Positions 28,189 through 36,731 of a DNA stretch of 64,000 bases are shown one piece after another; positions within the stretch are counted from its first letter, which is position 1; each line of letters begins with the position of its first letter. The DNA is taken from NCBI GenBank assembly GCA_964651475.1, contig CAZYXV010000002.1:146274-210273 (forward strand), read 5' to 3'. Origin of the DNA: JBGSMF01 sp964651475 (GTDB taxonomy: Bacteria > Chloroflexota > Anaerolineae > Fen-1058). A program made the translations under genes and the position numbers. A model generated the notes under the pieces. It ran no database searches, was not told the origin of the DNA, and saw nothing but the letters and a program-made list of their open reading frames with translations.

Positions 28189-29007
28189 TTATTTTTGAGA
28201 TCGAGAAGAGCTTCTCCGAACCAGGTGAAAGCGGCTAACAGACATAATGCCAAACTCGTCAGGTTCTTGGTGGTCGTCAAATTCGACCATAGCAATCGTC
28301 TCATCTGAAAGAGCCTTGACAGCGAGAATACGGCGACGCAGCGTGGGAAAATCTTGGCGGACAAGTTTAGCCAGCTGGGAAACCTGCACTCGACCGATCA
28401 TCTCGTTTTCCGCTTGACTCTTGGCTTCGATCGGGAGAACAAATAATGTGCCGGCCTTGTCTACACCCACATACAAAGCATCCAGTTCGACTTCACCCAT
28501 ATCAGCCACGAAACTGCGATAGTGATTCTGAATATGAAAACAGGTCAGTCCTGTAAAAATATCTACGAGACGATTATAGAGAACCCGCGTTAGTAAAGAT
28601 TGCTCGTCTCGCCGTAAAAGTCCTTCCACCACCTCGGGCAAAGCATTGTAAATATCCACAGGCGCATATTCCCCAAATGGGACTTCAAAATGAGGTGGAT
28701 TGCGTAATAAGCGAAACGCATACGCTCCCCGGCCGGCAGGCTCGATGGCCCAGTGCCCAGTAACTAAAATCTTGCTTGGCAGCAGCCTTCGAGCGCGATA
28801 CGTGTATATCACATCAGGGATATTTCTGACCGTAATATCGTGTTCGCGGCAGACTTGCGCTAATTCATCTTTTTTAAAGACCAGGCGATCTGCACCCTGT
28901 TGATAATGGCGCAGAAATACCTCCAGAATTACCTCGTCGTATTGGGAGAGGTTCTGCGCCAATGCATCTTCTCTTTCTGGGGTCGGGTCACTTTTTCTCT
29001 TGGACAT
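28189..29007 (-). CDS. Probable Type II restriction endonuclease (PD-(D/E)XK)
   Basis: A 272-residue soluble protein. It has a PD-(D/E)XK-like catalytic core, ELDALYVGVDKAGTLFVLPIEAKSQAENE, in which ELD and the EAK motif are separated by about 16 residues. The upstream part has winged-helix-like character (LVFKKDELAQVCREHDI...IPDVIYTYRARRLLP). The gene begins 13 bases after the stop of a DNA methyltransferase gene, the classic order of a restriction-modification pair. I preferred the ATG at 29007 because AGGAG lies six bases before it; an ATG at 29013 overlaps that site. Specificity is unknown. Its base composition is visibly lower in GC than its flanks. Confidence 0.75.
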   Translation of the reverse strand: MSKRKSDPTPEREDALAQNLSQYDEVILEVFLRHYQQGADRLVFKKDELAQVCREHDITVRNIPDVIYTYRARRLLPSKILVTGHWAIEPAGRGAYAFRLLRNPPHFEVPFGEYAPVDIYNALPEVVEGLLRRDEQSLLTRVLYNRLVDIFTGLTCFHIQNHYRSFVADMGEVELDALYVGVDKAGTLFVLPIEAKSQAENEMIGRVQVSQLAKLVRQDFPTLRRRILAVKALSDETIAMVEFDDHQEPDEFGIMSVSRFHLVRRSSSRSQK

Positions 29008-29020
29008 GGTCATCTCCTGG

Positions 29021-30418
29021 TTACGGGCATTTCAAAATCAAAATATTTTCTGCGAGGTCTTGCCCTGTTGTCGTAGAACGTCGGGTTCTCCAAAGCTCAA
29101 TACCTTCCACTTTGTAACCCGCCTTAACAGCAACATCCGCCAATAACTGGGCAGTTTTAATGTGAACGCGAAAGTATGACATTTGATCCCCAACAACATA
29201 GGCGCAACGCGCTCCTGGGTTGAGATAAGGTAACAGTGCTGTAAAATGCCGGTACATTCCTCCAAAGTACAATCGAGTTACACGGTGATACAAACGTTCA
29301 AAGCCAGATGTTTTGCCCAATTGCGCTCGTCTTTTTTCTATATCTTCAGCGACTTGAACGACTGATGAGACATCTTTAATAAAAGCGTCGTCATTGTCGC
29401 CGCTAAAGACATTTCGAGTGTTGCTTCGTAACAGATTCGCTTTGACGTCACGTAAATCCTGCTTGTTTGAAACAAGACCAAGCACTGCGCTTTCTAGCCG
29501 CGTGCTGCGCGTATAATCTTTTTCATTAGGGTATGGGGGAGACGTGATAACAACTCCAATAGAAGGACGACCTTCTAAAGAAGATAGTACACGCGCATCA
29601 TCCCTGAATACGTGCGCAGGCGGGAACGGATGTTGCCGCCCAGATAACACAGATTCAAGATCTGAAACCATCTGTGTGATGGTGGTAGTGTAGGCTCCCA
29701 GCACATCGGCATCTTCGCGAGGCGGCAAACGATACACTTCTGGCCCAAACCCCACGTTTCCAGCAGTGTTTATCGTGACATTGGCAAGCGCCAATAACAT
29801 GAAATCACGCACATCCTGTTGGCCGACGATTCTTTCAATAGCATAACGAAGAGCCAGCACACGCCACAGCGGCTTGGAACTGATGAATCCCTTGGGGATA
29901 ATTTCCATCGCCTTGGGCGAAAACCAGTTACTTGAAAAGTCTGCGGCCAACTCCGCATCACCGACCTCACCTCCGAGCAAATGAGCGCCGAAAAGAGGCA
30001 GTTGATGGTTCACATCTGCCACAGGGGATAAATTGATGCGCCTGAGACATGCGCCCGCCAATGCCAAAACATCACCGAGCTTGGATTGTATCTCGTCAAG
30101 ATTGATATCCCATCTCAACTTTACTCGAGCCGCTAAAACAGAAATGGGATTTGCATCAGTGCTTAGAGTGGGAAAGCCTCGCAGACGCGCCTCCACAGGG
30201 GTCGTAGCTGTTCCACAAAACGGATCAAACACCCAATCTCGGGGGGGGTCTGCTCCCAAAATTTCTAGATATTCACGTACAAGGTGCGGTGGGTAGCCAA
30301 GCACAAAGCGATACCAGCTGTGAATTGCCTCATCCGAGAGTTGAAGCCGATTTTTAACAACGTATTCCGCGCTCGAAGGCTCGGCTATTTTCTCTTCCTC
30401 GTTCAATCCATCTTTCAT
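29021..30418 (-). CDS. Site-specific DNA methyltransferase of a Type II R-M system
   Basis: A 465-residue adenine-N6 or cytosine-N4 methyltransferase. The AdoMet-binding motif I is VFDPFCGTATTPVEARLRG (DPFCG near residue 65), followed by DANPISVLAARVKL. The catalytic motif IV TSPPYPNEKDYTR comes about 225 residues later, and SPPY favours N4-cytosine but does not prove it. The C-terminal segment YVVGDQMSYFRVHIKTAQLLADVA belongs to the same fold. The ATG at 30418 (MKDGLNEEEK) is preferred over a GTG 33 bases upstream because GGTGAA lies in front. With the endonuclease it forms a compact two-gene cassette set between two glycan-type membrane protein genes. Confidence 0.88.
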   Translation of the reverse strand: MKDGLNEEEKIAEPSSAEYVVKNRLQLSDEAIHSWYRFVLGYPPHLVREYLEILGADPPRDWVFDPFCGTATTPVEARLRGFPTLSTDANPISVLAARVKLRWDINLDEIQSKLGDVLALAGACLRRINLSPVADVNHQLPLFGAHLLGGEVGDAELAADFSSNWFSPKAMEIIPKGFISSKPLWRVLALRYAIERIVGQQDVRDFMLLALANVTINTAGNVGFGPEVYRLPPREDADVLGAYTTTITQMVSDLESVLSGRQHPFPPAHVFRDDARVLSSLEGRPSIGVVITSPPYPNEKDYTRSTRLESAVLGLVSNKQDLRDVKANLLRSNTRNVFSGDNDDAFIKDVSSVVQVAEDIEKRRAQLGKTSGFERLYHRVTRLYFGGMYRHFTALLPYLNPGARCAYVVGDQMSYFRVHIKTAQLLADVAVKAGYKVEGIELWRTRRSTTTGQDLAENILILKCP

Positions 30419-30473
30419 CAAATCTTCACCCAGGTCAATAACAAGCAGCACGACTCGTGACGCCGCTCCATGA

Positions 30474-32534
30474 TCATTGAGATCGAGAACCTATCACTAT
30501 CGGTCCAACTAGCACCGCACCTGCGGCCGGGTTGCCGCCGGCGTCCACCACCGCAACGTTTTGAATATCGGGGAAGGTATACATCCCCACGCGCATCGTA
30601 TAGGCGCCTGGGGTGGCGTCGGGCGCGATGGGAACGTCAAACCAGGTGGTGACTGTATCGCCAACGCGCCAACTGCGCGATGGAAAGCCCACGCCGTCCA
30701 TTTGCCCTGCCCGCCTGCCTTCGGTGTCTACAAGGTGGTTGAACCAATGATAATCCGCTCCGGTGGGCGGGGGCGAGTTCACACGCCAGGTCAATTGCCA
30801 GCGGAATGTTCCGCCAGGCTTGAGATCGCCCGAGGCCTGCGCCGCTATCAATTGCACGCCATTCGCCCAGCGATCAGGGCCAAGCGGCGCCAGACTCTCT
30901 GCCAGCGGCGGGCTGCCTCCCGGCCATGTTGAGAGACCATACTCGCCTTCGCCAGGGCGCAACGGGAACCTGACACTTTGTTCGGTCGAGGGCGGCGCGT
31001 GGACGATGGCGGCCGGCTCTGCCGGGTAAACTGCCGCCTGCCGCCTATCCACTATCCGAGACGAAAAAGCCGGCTCGACCAGCACGTCCCAAATCGAGGC
31101 GAACTCGTCGGCCTCCACGTTATCGCCATCACTATACACCAGGATAGCGCCGCCAGCGTCACGCGCCATCTGTTCAGCGGCGCGAACGGCGCGCAAAGTC
31201 GCACCGACGGGCGTACCATAGCCGCCCGGCGTATTTCGATTGGCCACAAAATGCAGAATGGACAGATAGCCATATATTTGCGCGGCGACAACTATGGCGA
31301 CCAGCGCCCCGCCCCACACCTCCACACGCCAACGCGGGCGCTGCTCGGCCAGCCACGTGATAAACAACCCCACCAATACAAACGGCCAGGGGTAGAGCAA
31401 AATAAAATAGTGCGGATAGACCGGCGTACTGTGCCACACAAACAGGAACATGGGGAACACAATACCCATTGCCATCAAAAAGCCGGACCTGGCGCGGGGG
31501 TCGTGCCAGGCGCGAGCAGCCCGCCACAGCGCCCAGCCCAACGCGGCAATCATCAGCGCGCCGAATAAAGTAAACAGCGGCGCGATGGGCAATGTTCTAT
31601 CGAGAAAATTGTGAAACTCGCGCGATCCGGCCAGGCTGTGCAAATCGTGCCCCGTCGTCATAATCCACGCCATCTGAAAAGCAGTCGAGTCTATCACCGC
31701 CTTGCGATACAGCACAGTCTGAATGATGCGCGTGACATTGGGAAAGGCGTGCATCTGGCCCGTCATCATATCCGGCGCAACCGTGATCGCGTCCAGGTAC
31801 AAAAAGGGGCCAAAGCTAAGCAAGCCAACTACCAGCGTGACCAACAGTACACGCCACGGCCACTTGCGCCACCAAAACACCAACACGTAAAACGCGCTGA
31901 GGAACACCATCGTCAAGGCGCTATAGTGCAACTGGATGCACGCCGAAAGCGCCACGGCGTGCCCCACCAGCCACCACGGCTTTTTTTCAATAAAAGCCAG
32001 GTAGGCCGTCCACACGTAAGCGATGACAAAGGGCGGCAGCAAATCTTGCGCCCATAACTTGCGGCTGTTGAGCACAGCCCATGGCGCAACGGCGAACAAC
32101 ACGGCGGCAACAAAGGCAGCCTTGGAGCCGGCCACCTGGCGCGTAAAGGCAAACGTCATCGCCACGGCCAATACGTTGAACACGGCCACAAAGCCGGTAG
32201 CAATCATCGGATTGGCCGAAAGGGCATACGGAATGGCCAATAGCCACTCGGAAAGCGCGCCGTTGTAAATGCCCACCGAAGAGCCTAGCCCCCATATCGG
32301 CACCTCGCCGTAGCGCACCATATCGAGCGCCAGCCGCGAAATGTTGGCTTCGTCCAGCTTGTACTCAGTCCAATCCAGGCGGTAAAAACGCAGGCCGGCC
32401 GCCAACAGCAAAATGGCGACGAACAAAACAACTGACAACCGACGAGTAATGACCTCGCCAGATGAATGCGGGCGTTGAGCACGGCTATCTGGCGCTGTGT
32501 GCGGGCCAGCCGCCGGACGTTGGTCAATGATCAT
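30474..32534 (-). CDS. GT39-like (PMT/ArnT-type) membrane glycosyltransferase
   Basis: A 686-residue protein with about 10-12 membrane helices and a C-terminal extracellular beta-rich domain (from about 540). Near the start AGLRFYRLDWTEYKLDEANISR contains the acidic D-E pair typical of GT-C enzymes of the dolichyl-phosphate-mannose/ArnT group, which use polyprenyl-phosphate sugars. Acceptor and donor are unknown. It starts only 3 bases after the stop of the upstream sugar symporter gene, with AAGGAA before the ATG, so the two are one transcript. The methyltransferase gene follows about 55 bases later. Confidence 0.8.
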   Translation of the reverse strand: MIIDQRPAAGPHTAPDSRAQRPHSSGEVITRRLSVVLFVAILLLAAGLRFYRLDWTEYKLDEANISRLALDMVRYGEVPIWGLGSSVGIYNGALSEWLLAIPYALSANPMIATGFVAVFNVLAVAMTFAFTRQVAGSKAAFVAAVLFAVAPWAVLNSRKLWAQDLLPPFVIAYVWTAYLAFIEKKPWWLVGHAVALSACIQLHYSALTMVFLSAFYVLVFWWRKWPWRVLLVTLVVGLLSFGPFLYLDAITVAPDMMTGQMHAFPNVTRIIQTVLYRKAVIDSTAFQMAWIMTTGHDLHSLAGSREFHNFLDRTLPIAPLFTLFGALMIAALGWALWRAARAWHDPRARSGFLMAMGIVFPMFLFVWHSTPVYPHYFILLYPWPFVLVGLFITWLAEQRPRWRVEVWGGALVAIVVAAQIYGYLSILHFVANRNTPGGYGTPVGATLRAVRAAEQMARDAGGAILVYSDGDNVEADEFASIWDVLVEPAFSSRIVDRRQAAVYPAEPAAIVHAPPSTEQSVRFPLRPGEGEYGLSTWPGGSPPLAESLAPLGPDRWANGVQLIAAQASGDLKPGGTFRWQLTWRVNSPPPTGADYHWFNHLVDTEGRRAGQMDGVGFPSRSWRVGDTVTTWFDVPIAPDATPGAYTMRVGMYTFPDIQNVAVVDAGGNPAAGAVLVGPIVIGSRSQ

Positions 32535-32537
32535 GAA

Positions 32538-33932
32538 CTATTCCTTTCTGGCGCGCGCCGCGTGCATGGCCGTCACCTTGCGTTTGACCTCATCCAATCG
32601 CGGGCCATGCAGCGAATAACGGGTGAGCGCCCAATATGTGATTGCGGCGGCCAGCATCGGTACAATGCCCATCATAAAGCGCAATCCCCACACCGCCGAT
32701 TGGGGCTGGAGCGAGTAAAGCCCGCTATCTGTTGGAGGAATGTAGCCTGTGACTGTAAACACAACACCCAACAGCGCGCCTTGCATCGTGAAAGCAAATC
32801 GAATGACAAAACCATTCATGCCAAAGAACATGCCTTCGCGGCGCACTCCGGTGAGCGTCTCGTCTTCGTCCACCACATCGGCCACCAACAAATCTGGCAT
32901 CACCATCAAGCCAGCCAGGCTAAACCCAAGCAATACAGTGGATAACAGGCCAGTGTAAAAATCGTGCGCCCACAAGAACAATACAAACGTTGCGCCGATG
33001 GTGATCGAGGCCGTCATCCAGGCGTTGCGCCCGCCAACGCGCTTGGCATACACCGTCCACACCGGCAGCGCCGGCAGCGCGGCGATAAAGGCCAGACCAA
33101 GCAAGAGCGAATTCTGCAAACCCACATCCAGCTCAATGCCGCTCGGCAGCGTCACTGGCGACTGGATCATCAACACATACTTGGCATAAAACGGGATAGT
33201 GGCCGTCATGACGCTGTAGGTAAACTCGGTGAACAAGTTAGCTAACAGAAAATAGCGAAACGGCAGATTATTCATTGTGGCGCGCAGCGCCGGCACAAAC
33301 GGCAATGGCTTTTCGCCAAGCAGTTCGACGCGCTCGCGGCTGCCCAGCAGCGAAGCGAAAAACGATACGGCTGTGATGGCGGCAAATATCGCCGCCATCT
33401 GGCCGCGCTGGCTCCAGCCTTCACCGGCCAGGATGGGCGGCAGCGCCACGCCAATCAACAATCCGGCGACGGAGAACAGTTGCCGCCAGCCGGAAACCGA
33501 CGCGCGCTCTTGTTGCTCCGAAAACATTTCGGGGAACAGTGCCGTCCAGCACATCACAACGAACGTCCACAGCAGGTCAAAAATCAACACTGCTGCCATA
33601 AAGTAAACAAACAATGGCGTCTGGCCGCCTTTCAGGACGAGGCCGGGCGGCACCCACAACAAGTAAAAAAGCAGCGCCAAGGGGATGGTCAAGGTAGCAA
33701 TGTAGGGAATGCGTCGGCCCCAGCGCGTGCGGGTGTGGTCTGACAGATGACCGGCCAATGGATCGTTGACGGCATTCCACACGCCATACAAAGCCCAGCC
33801 AGCGCCGACCAGCGATGCCTTGAGGCCTAGCACATCAATGTACAAAAATTGAATGTACGTGCCAAAGGCCTGATAAGACAGCGCCGATCCCAAAGAACCC
33901 GCGGAATAGAGGATTTTTTGCCATTGTTTCAC
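32538..33932 (-). CDS. GPH-type sugar/cation symporter (MFS_2)
   Basis: A 464-residue transporter with about 12 membrane helices. Family motifs are visible: NAVNDPLAGHLSDHTRTRWGRRIPYI in the helix 2-3 region, with D-P-x-x-G-x-x-S-D-x-T-x-x-R-W-G-R-R being characteristic of the glycoside-pentoside-hexuronide group, and DLLVADVVDEDETLTGVRREGMFFGMNGFV in the second half. The start is GTG at 33932, preceded by AGGAG; an upstream extension of the frame has no ribosome-binding site. The substrate is unknown. It heads a transcript with the glycosyltransferase gene. Confidence 0.85.
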   Translation of the reverse strand: MKQWQKILYSAGSLGSALSYQAFGTYIQFLYIDVLGLKASLVGAGWALYGVWNAVNDPLAGHLSDHTRTRWGRRIPYIATLTIPLALLFYLLWVPPGLVLKGGQTPLFVYFMAAVLIFDLLWTFVVMCWTALFPEMFSEQQERASVSGWRQLFSVAGLLIGVALPPILAGEGWSQRGQMAAIFAAITAVSFFASLLGSRERVELLGEKPLPFVPALRATMNNLPFRYFLLANLFTEFTYSVMTATIPFYAKYVLMIQSPVTLPSGIELDVGLQNSLLLGLAFIAALPALPVWTVYAKRVGGRNAWMTASITIGATFVLFLWAHDFYTGLLSTVLLGFSLAGLMVMPDLLVADVVDEDETLTGVRREGMFFGMNGFVIRFAFTMQGALLGVVFTVTGYIPPTDSGLYSLQPQSAVWGLRFMMGIVPMLAAAITYWALTRYSLHGPRLDEVKRKVTAMHAARARKE

Positions 33933-34000
33933 AATGAGGCTCCTGTGGAAAGTTGTATGCCGAACAGCGGCGAGGCGTGGCAAACGATCTTGTCAGAAAC

Positions 34001-34510
34001 TCAAGCCTGGATCAACCGATGCCCAGCCTCGCTGTCGGGCGACTCTTTCATCAATGAAATGGCATGAGGCAGCACCGGCAAGATGACAGCCAGGCTTTCA
34101 CGCGCGGCCTTGGGCGAGCCGGGCAGGTTGACGATGAGCGTGCGGCCGCGTATGCCGCACACGGCGCGGCTGAGCATAGCGTGGGGCGTTACGCGCAGGC
34201 TTTCGGCGCGCATCGCTTCGGCCAGGCCGGGCGCTTCGCGCTCGATGACGGCGCGCGTGGCTTCCGGCGTCACGTCGCGCGGGGCAAAGCCGGTGCCGCC
34301 GGTCGTCAGCGCCAGGTCGAGCTGCAACTCGTCGGCCCACTCGATCAACGTGCGCTGGATCGCCTTCAGGTCGTCGGGCAGAATACACTGCGCCTCGACA
34401 TGCGCCCCCAGTTGAGATGAAACAATGTGCGCCACCAGCGGCCCGCTCTCGTCGGGGCGCTCGCCGCGCGCGCTGCGGTCGCTGAGCGTGAGGATACCCA
34501 CTCTAATCAT
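34001..34510 (-). CDS. Molybdopterin adenylyltransferase-type protein (MoaB/MogA)
   Basis: A 169-residue protein of the molybdenum cofactor biosynthesis MoaB/Mog fold. It shows the N-terminal strand VGILTLSDRSARGERPDESG, the phosphate-binding loop TTGGTGFAPRDVTPEAT with the conserved Asp, and NLPGSPKAARESL. Such proteins adenylate molybdopterin before metal insertion. The ATG at 34510 starts the fold exactly; a GTG nine bases upstream is possible. It follows the PHP-AlbA_2 gene by about 27 bases. No other molybdenum cofactor gene lies in the window. Confidence 0.9.
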   Translation of the reverse strand: MIRVGILTLSDRSARGERPDESGPLVAHIVSSQLGAHVEAQCILPDDLKAIQRTLIEWADELQLDLALTTGGTGFAPRDVTPEATRAVIEREAPGLAEAMRAESLRVTPHAMLSRAVCGIRGRTLIVNLPGSPKAARESLAVILPVLPHAISLMKESPDSEAGHRLIQA

Positions 34511-34537
34511 CTGCTGCACAAACCCGGCGCCCCTGGC

Positions 34538-36328
34538 TTATTCTTCCAATCCTACGACTTTTTTCCATTCGCCGTGGATGCCATCGTCGGTCACGCCGTA
34601 ATACACGCGCAGGCCGCCGGCCGGCAGGCGCTGCACCAGGTCGTAACGCACCTTGCCGGCGCGCTTGGAGTGCGCCAGCAAACCCAGGTCGTCTATCCAG
34701 TTGACCTTGGCCGTATCTACCGCGTGTTTCTCGTGCTGCTCGACGGCATAGCCCCACAGCTTGCGCGCCGATTTGCGGGTGACGTTCTGAACCGTGCTGC
34801 CATTCCGCAGGTCGCGCATGCTGTAATACCTCACGCCGTTGCGCTCTTCAATCGCCACAATCTCTACGCCCGTGCGCGGCGCGGCGTGAACCTCTGGAGC
34901 CGCCGCGTCTGTTGAAAGAGACGGCAAAGCGCGATCATCCGCCGGCGGGGTAACATCTATGGCCGCTGGCTCGGCCAATTGCAGGCTGCGCTTGACCAGT
35001 TGCACAATCTCGTCGCGCACGGCCAGGCCAGTTTCGGCCTCGTCGCGCACGTAAATTTTGTTATTGTCAATGGCGTAGGGGGGAGTGTTGCCGCGCGGCA
35101 CCCGTATACGAATGATCTTGACGCCCTCGCTTTCGTGAGCGTCAATCGCCGCGTCCAGGCGCGGCGTGATCATGCTTTGGATTGCCGTGCGCAGGGCAGT
35201 GATAGCCTGCTCGACGTTCTCCACGCCCTGGGCGCGCTTTTTGGGATCGGCCGGCGCGCCAACGTAAATCGTTCCCCCATTGGTATTGGCAAACGCGCAC
35301 ACATCGGCAATGATAGCGTACAAACGCCCGCCGCGTTGGGTGTACCCCTCGTGAAAAACCTGCACGATATTGGGGCCTTCCTCGCGCGCCGCATGGATAA
35401 AATCGAATGGGGCCTGCGTGGGACGATAAGGCCGGCTGCGCGCAAAATCGCCGCTGAGAAACAATTCCTTGAGCGCGGCGAAACTGACTTCAGGCAGCAG
35501 CATTTCCGTGACCCGCTCGCCCACGCCCAGGTTTTTTGGATTTTTGGGGTCGCGCACCAGCCGGTGCGAGTCGGAGCCTTGAATACAATGCATGCGGCGG
35601 GGATATTCCGGCTTGGAGCCATCGAAAAACTTGGCCGTCGTGCGGCGGCCCTTGCTTTCCAGGTCGGTTACCTCCAGGGCGTGCAGGTGCGGGTCCTGAG
35701 TATAGGCAATCTTGGTCTGGCCTGAAAATGCGCCCACCGTGGCCACGCCGTGCGTCGAGTTGGCGTGCGCCGCGATAACCACCCCCCCCGCCTCGTCAAT
35801 GACCTGGTAGGCCGTCAGCACGTCAGTCGTCGCGCCAACTTCGGACGAGCCTTGATCGAGCTTGTTGGCCGGGACGTTCAACGTGAGCAAGATGTGTTCG
35901 ATCTCGCGCAGCGTAGTATCTTCGGGAAAGATTGCCATGATGTGAAAGCCAAACGTGGCGGTGAATTCAAAGCCCGGCAACACCAGCACGCGCTGAAGCA
36001 CGCGCCGGTATTCGTCGAGGCGTTGCTTTTCTTCTGGCTTCATGCGCTGTAAATGTTCGAGCAGTTCGAGCTGCTCGATCTCTTCCAACATGCGCGCATA
36101 ACCGGCGATGGTATTGTGGTCGGTAAAGGCCACAATATCCAGACCGCGCCCTTCGGCCTTTTGCAAAATATCCAGGGTGGTTACGTTGGGTTCCTGATAA
36201 TCTGACGAGGCGGGTGTGTGCAAGTGCAAATCCACTCGCCTCCATTGTCGTTGTGAATCTTTTTGCTTGGCTGTCAATGAAACCTCAAATAGGTCAAACG
36301 TGAAACGTCGTTCTGACGTTTCACGCAT
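34538..36328 (-). CDS. PHP phosphoesterase domain fused to a Schlafen/AlbA_2 domain
   Basis: A 596-residue protein. Residues 30-300 form a PHP domain with its metal-binding motifs: DLHLHTPASSDY, FTDHNT, a VLPGFEFTATFGFHI region, AAHAN and CIQGSDSH. Residues 330-450 resemble the AlbA_2/Schlafen-type DNA- or ATP-binding domain (FANTNGGTIYVGAPADPKKRAQG, IRVPRGNTPPYAIDNNKIYVRDE). The C-terminal 120 residues contain a short beta-rich module (YYSMRDLRNGSTVQNVTRKSARKLWGYAV). The combination suggests a nucleic-acid or nucleotide hydrolase guided by the AlbA_2 domain. The start is not certain: an 11-bp inverted repeat lies just after the ATG, and a TTG near 36277, preceded by TGAGG, could be used instead. 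Confidence 0.75.
   Translation of the reverse strand: MRETSERRFTFDLFEVSLTAKQKDSQRQWRRVDLHLHTPASSDYQEPNVTTLDILQKAEGRGLDIVAFTDHNTIAGYARMLEEIEQLELLEHLQRMKPEEKQRLDEYRRVLQRVLVLPGFEFTATFGFHIMAIFPEDTTLREIEHILLTLNVPANKLDQGSSEVGATTDVLTAYQVIDEAGGVVIAAHANSTHGVATVGAFSGQTKIAYTQDPHLHALEVTDLESKGRRTTAKFFDGSKPEYPRRMHCIQGSDSHRLVRDPKNPKNLGVGERVTEMLLPEVSFAALKELFLSGDFARSRPYRPTQAPFDFIHAAREEGPNIVQVFHEGYTQRGGRLYAIIADVCAFANTNGGTIYVGAPADPKKRAQGVENVEQAITALRTAIQSMITPRLDAAIDAHESEGVKIIRIRVPRGNTPPYAIDNNKIYVRDEAETGLAVRDEIVQLVKRSLQLAEPAAIDVTPPADDRALPSLSTDAAAPEVHAAPRTGVEIVAIEERNGVRYYSMRDLRNGSTVQNVTRKSARKLWGYAVEQHEKHAVDTAKVNWIDDLGLLAHSKRAGKVRYDLVQRLPAGGLRVYYGVTDDGIHGEWKKVVGLEE
36299..36325. repeat. Perfect 11-bp inverted repeat at the start of the PHP gene
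   Basis: CGTGAAACGTC (36299-36309) and GACGTTTCACG (36315-36325) are separated by five bases. The repeat lies directly after the annotated start codon. It could be an operator, an mRNA hairpin controlling translation, or a leader if the true start is further downstream. Confidence 0.6.
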
Positions 36329-36359
36329 GATAGTTATGATGCTTATGTTACACTATAGT

Positions 36360-36731
36360 TTATGATGTTGGCGGCCCGGCGAGATGCTTTTTGATCGTGT
36401 CGAGCAACTCGGACGGATTGAACGGCTTGAGGACAAAATCGTTGGCGCCGGCTTTCATGCACTCGTAGCTGCGATCCAACCCCGAAACCATAATGACGGG
36501 CACCGCGCTCATCTCGGCGTCGGCGCGGATGGCGCGCAAAATGCCCAGACTTTCTATCTGGGCCAAGTGGAGATCCATCAACACAAGGTCAGGGTTCTTT
36601 TCTCGGATAGTATTCACCACTTCGTCGGGACGAGGGCAAATGATGCTGGTGTACCCGTCAAGTTGAAACAATGTTTGAAGCAAATTAGACGTGCCGCGGT
36701 CGTCATCTACAATTAGAATAGTTTTACTCAC
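36360..36731 (-). CDS. Single-domain response regulator
   Basis: A 123-residue receiver domain with no output domain. The acidic pocket (VDDDRG), the phosphoacceptor Asp in LVLMDLHL (residue 52), the Ser/Thr switch in VIMVSGLD and the Lys in FVLKPFNP are all present, so it should be phosphorylatable. The GTG start overlaps the stop of lon (GTGA), so the genes are translationally coupled; a receiver-only protein tied to lon and hsp20 may feed a phosphorelay linked to stress. Its kinase is unknown; the nearest one is 34 kb away. Confidence 0.88.
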   Translation of the reverse strand: MSKTILIVDDDRGTSNLLQTLFQLDGYTSIICPRPDEVVNTIREKNPDLVLMDLHLAQIESLGILRAIRADAEMSAVPVIMVSGLDRSYECMKAGANDFVLKPFNPSELLDTIKKHLAGPPTS

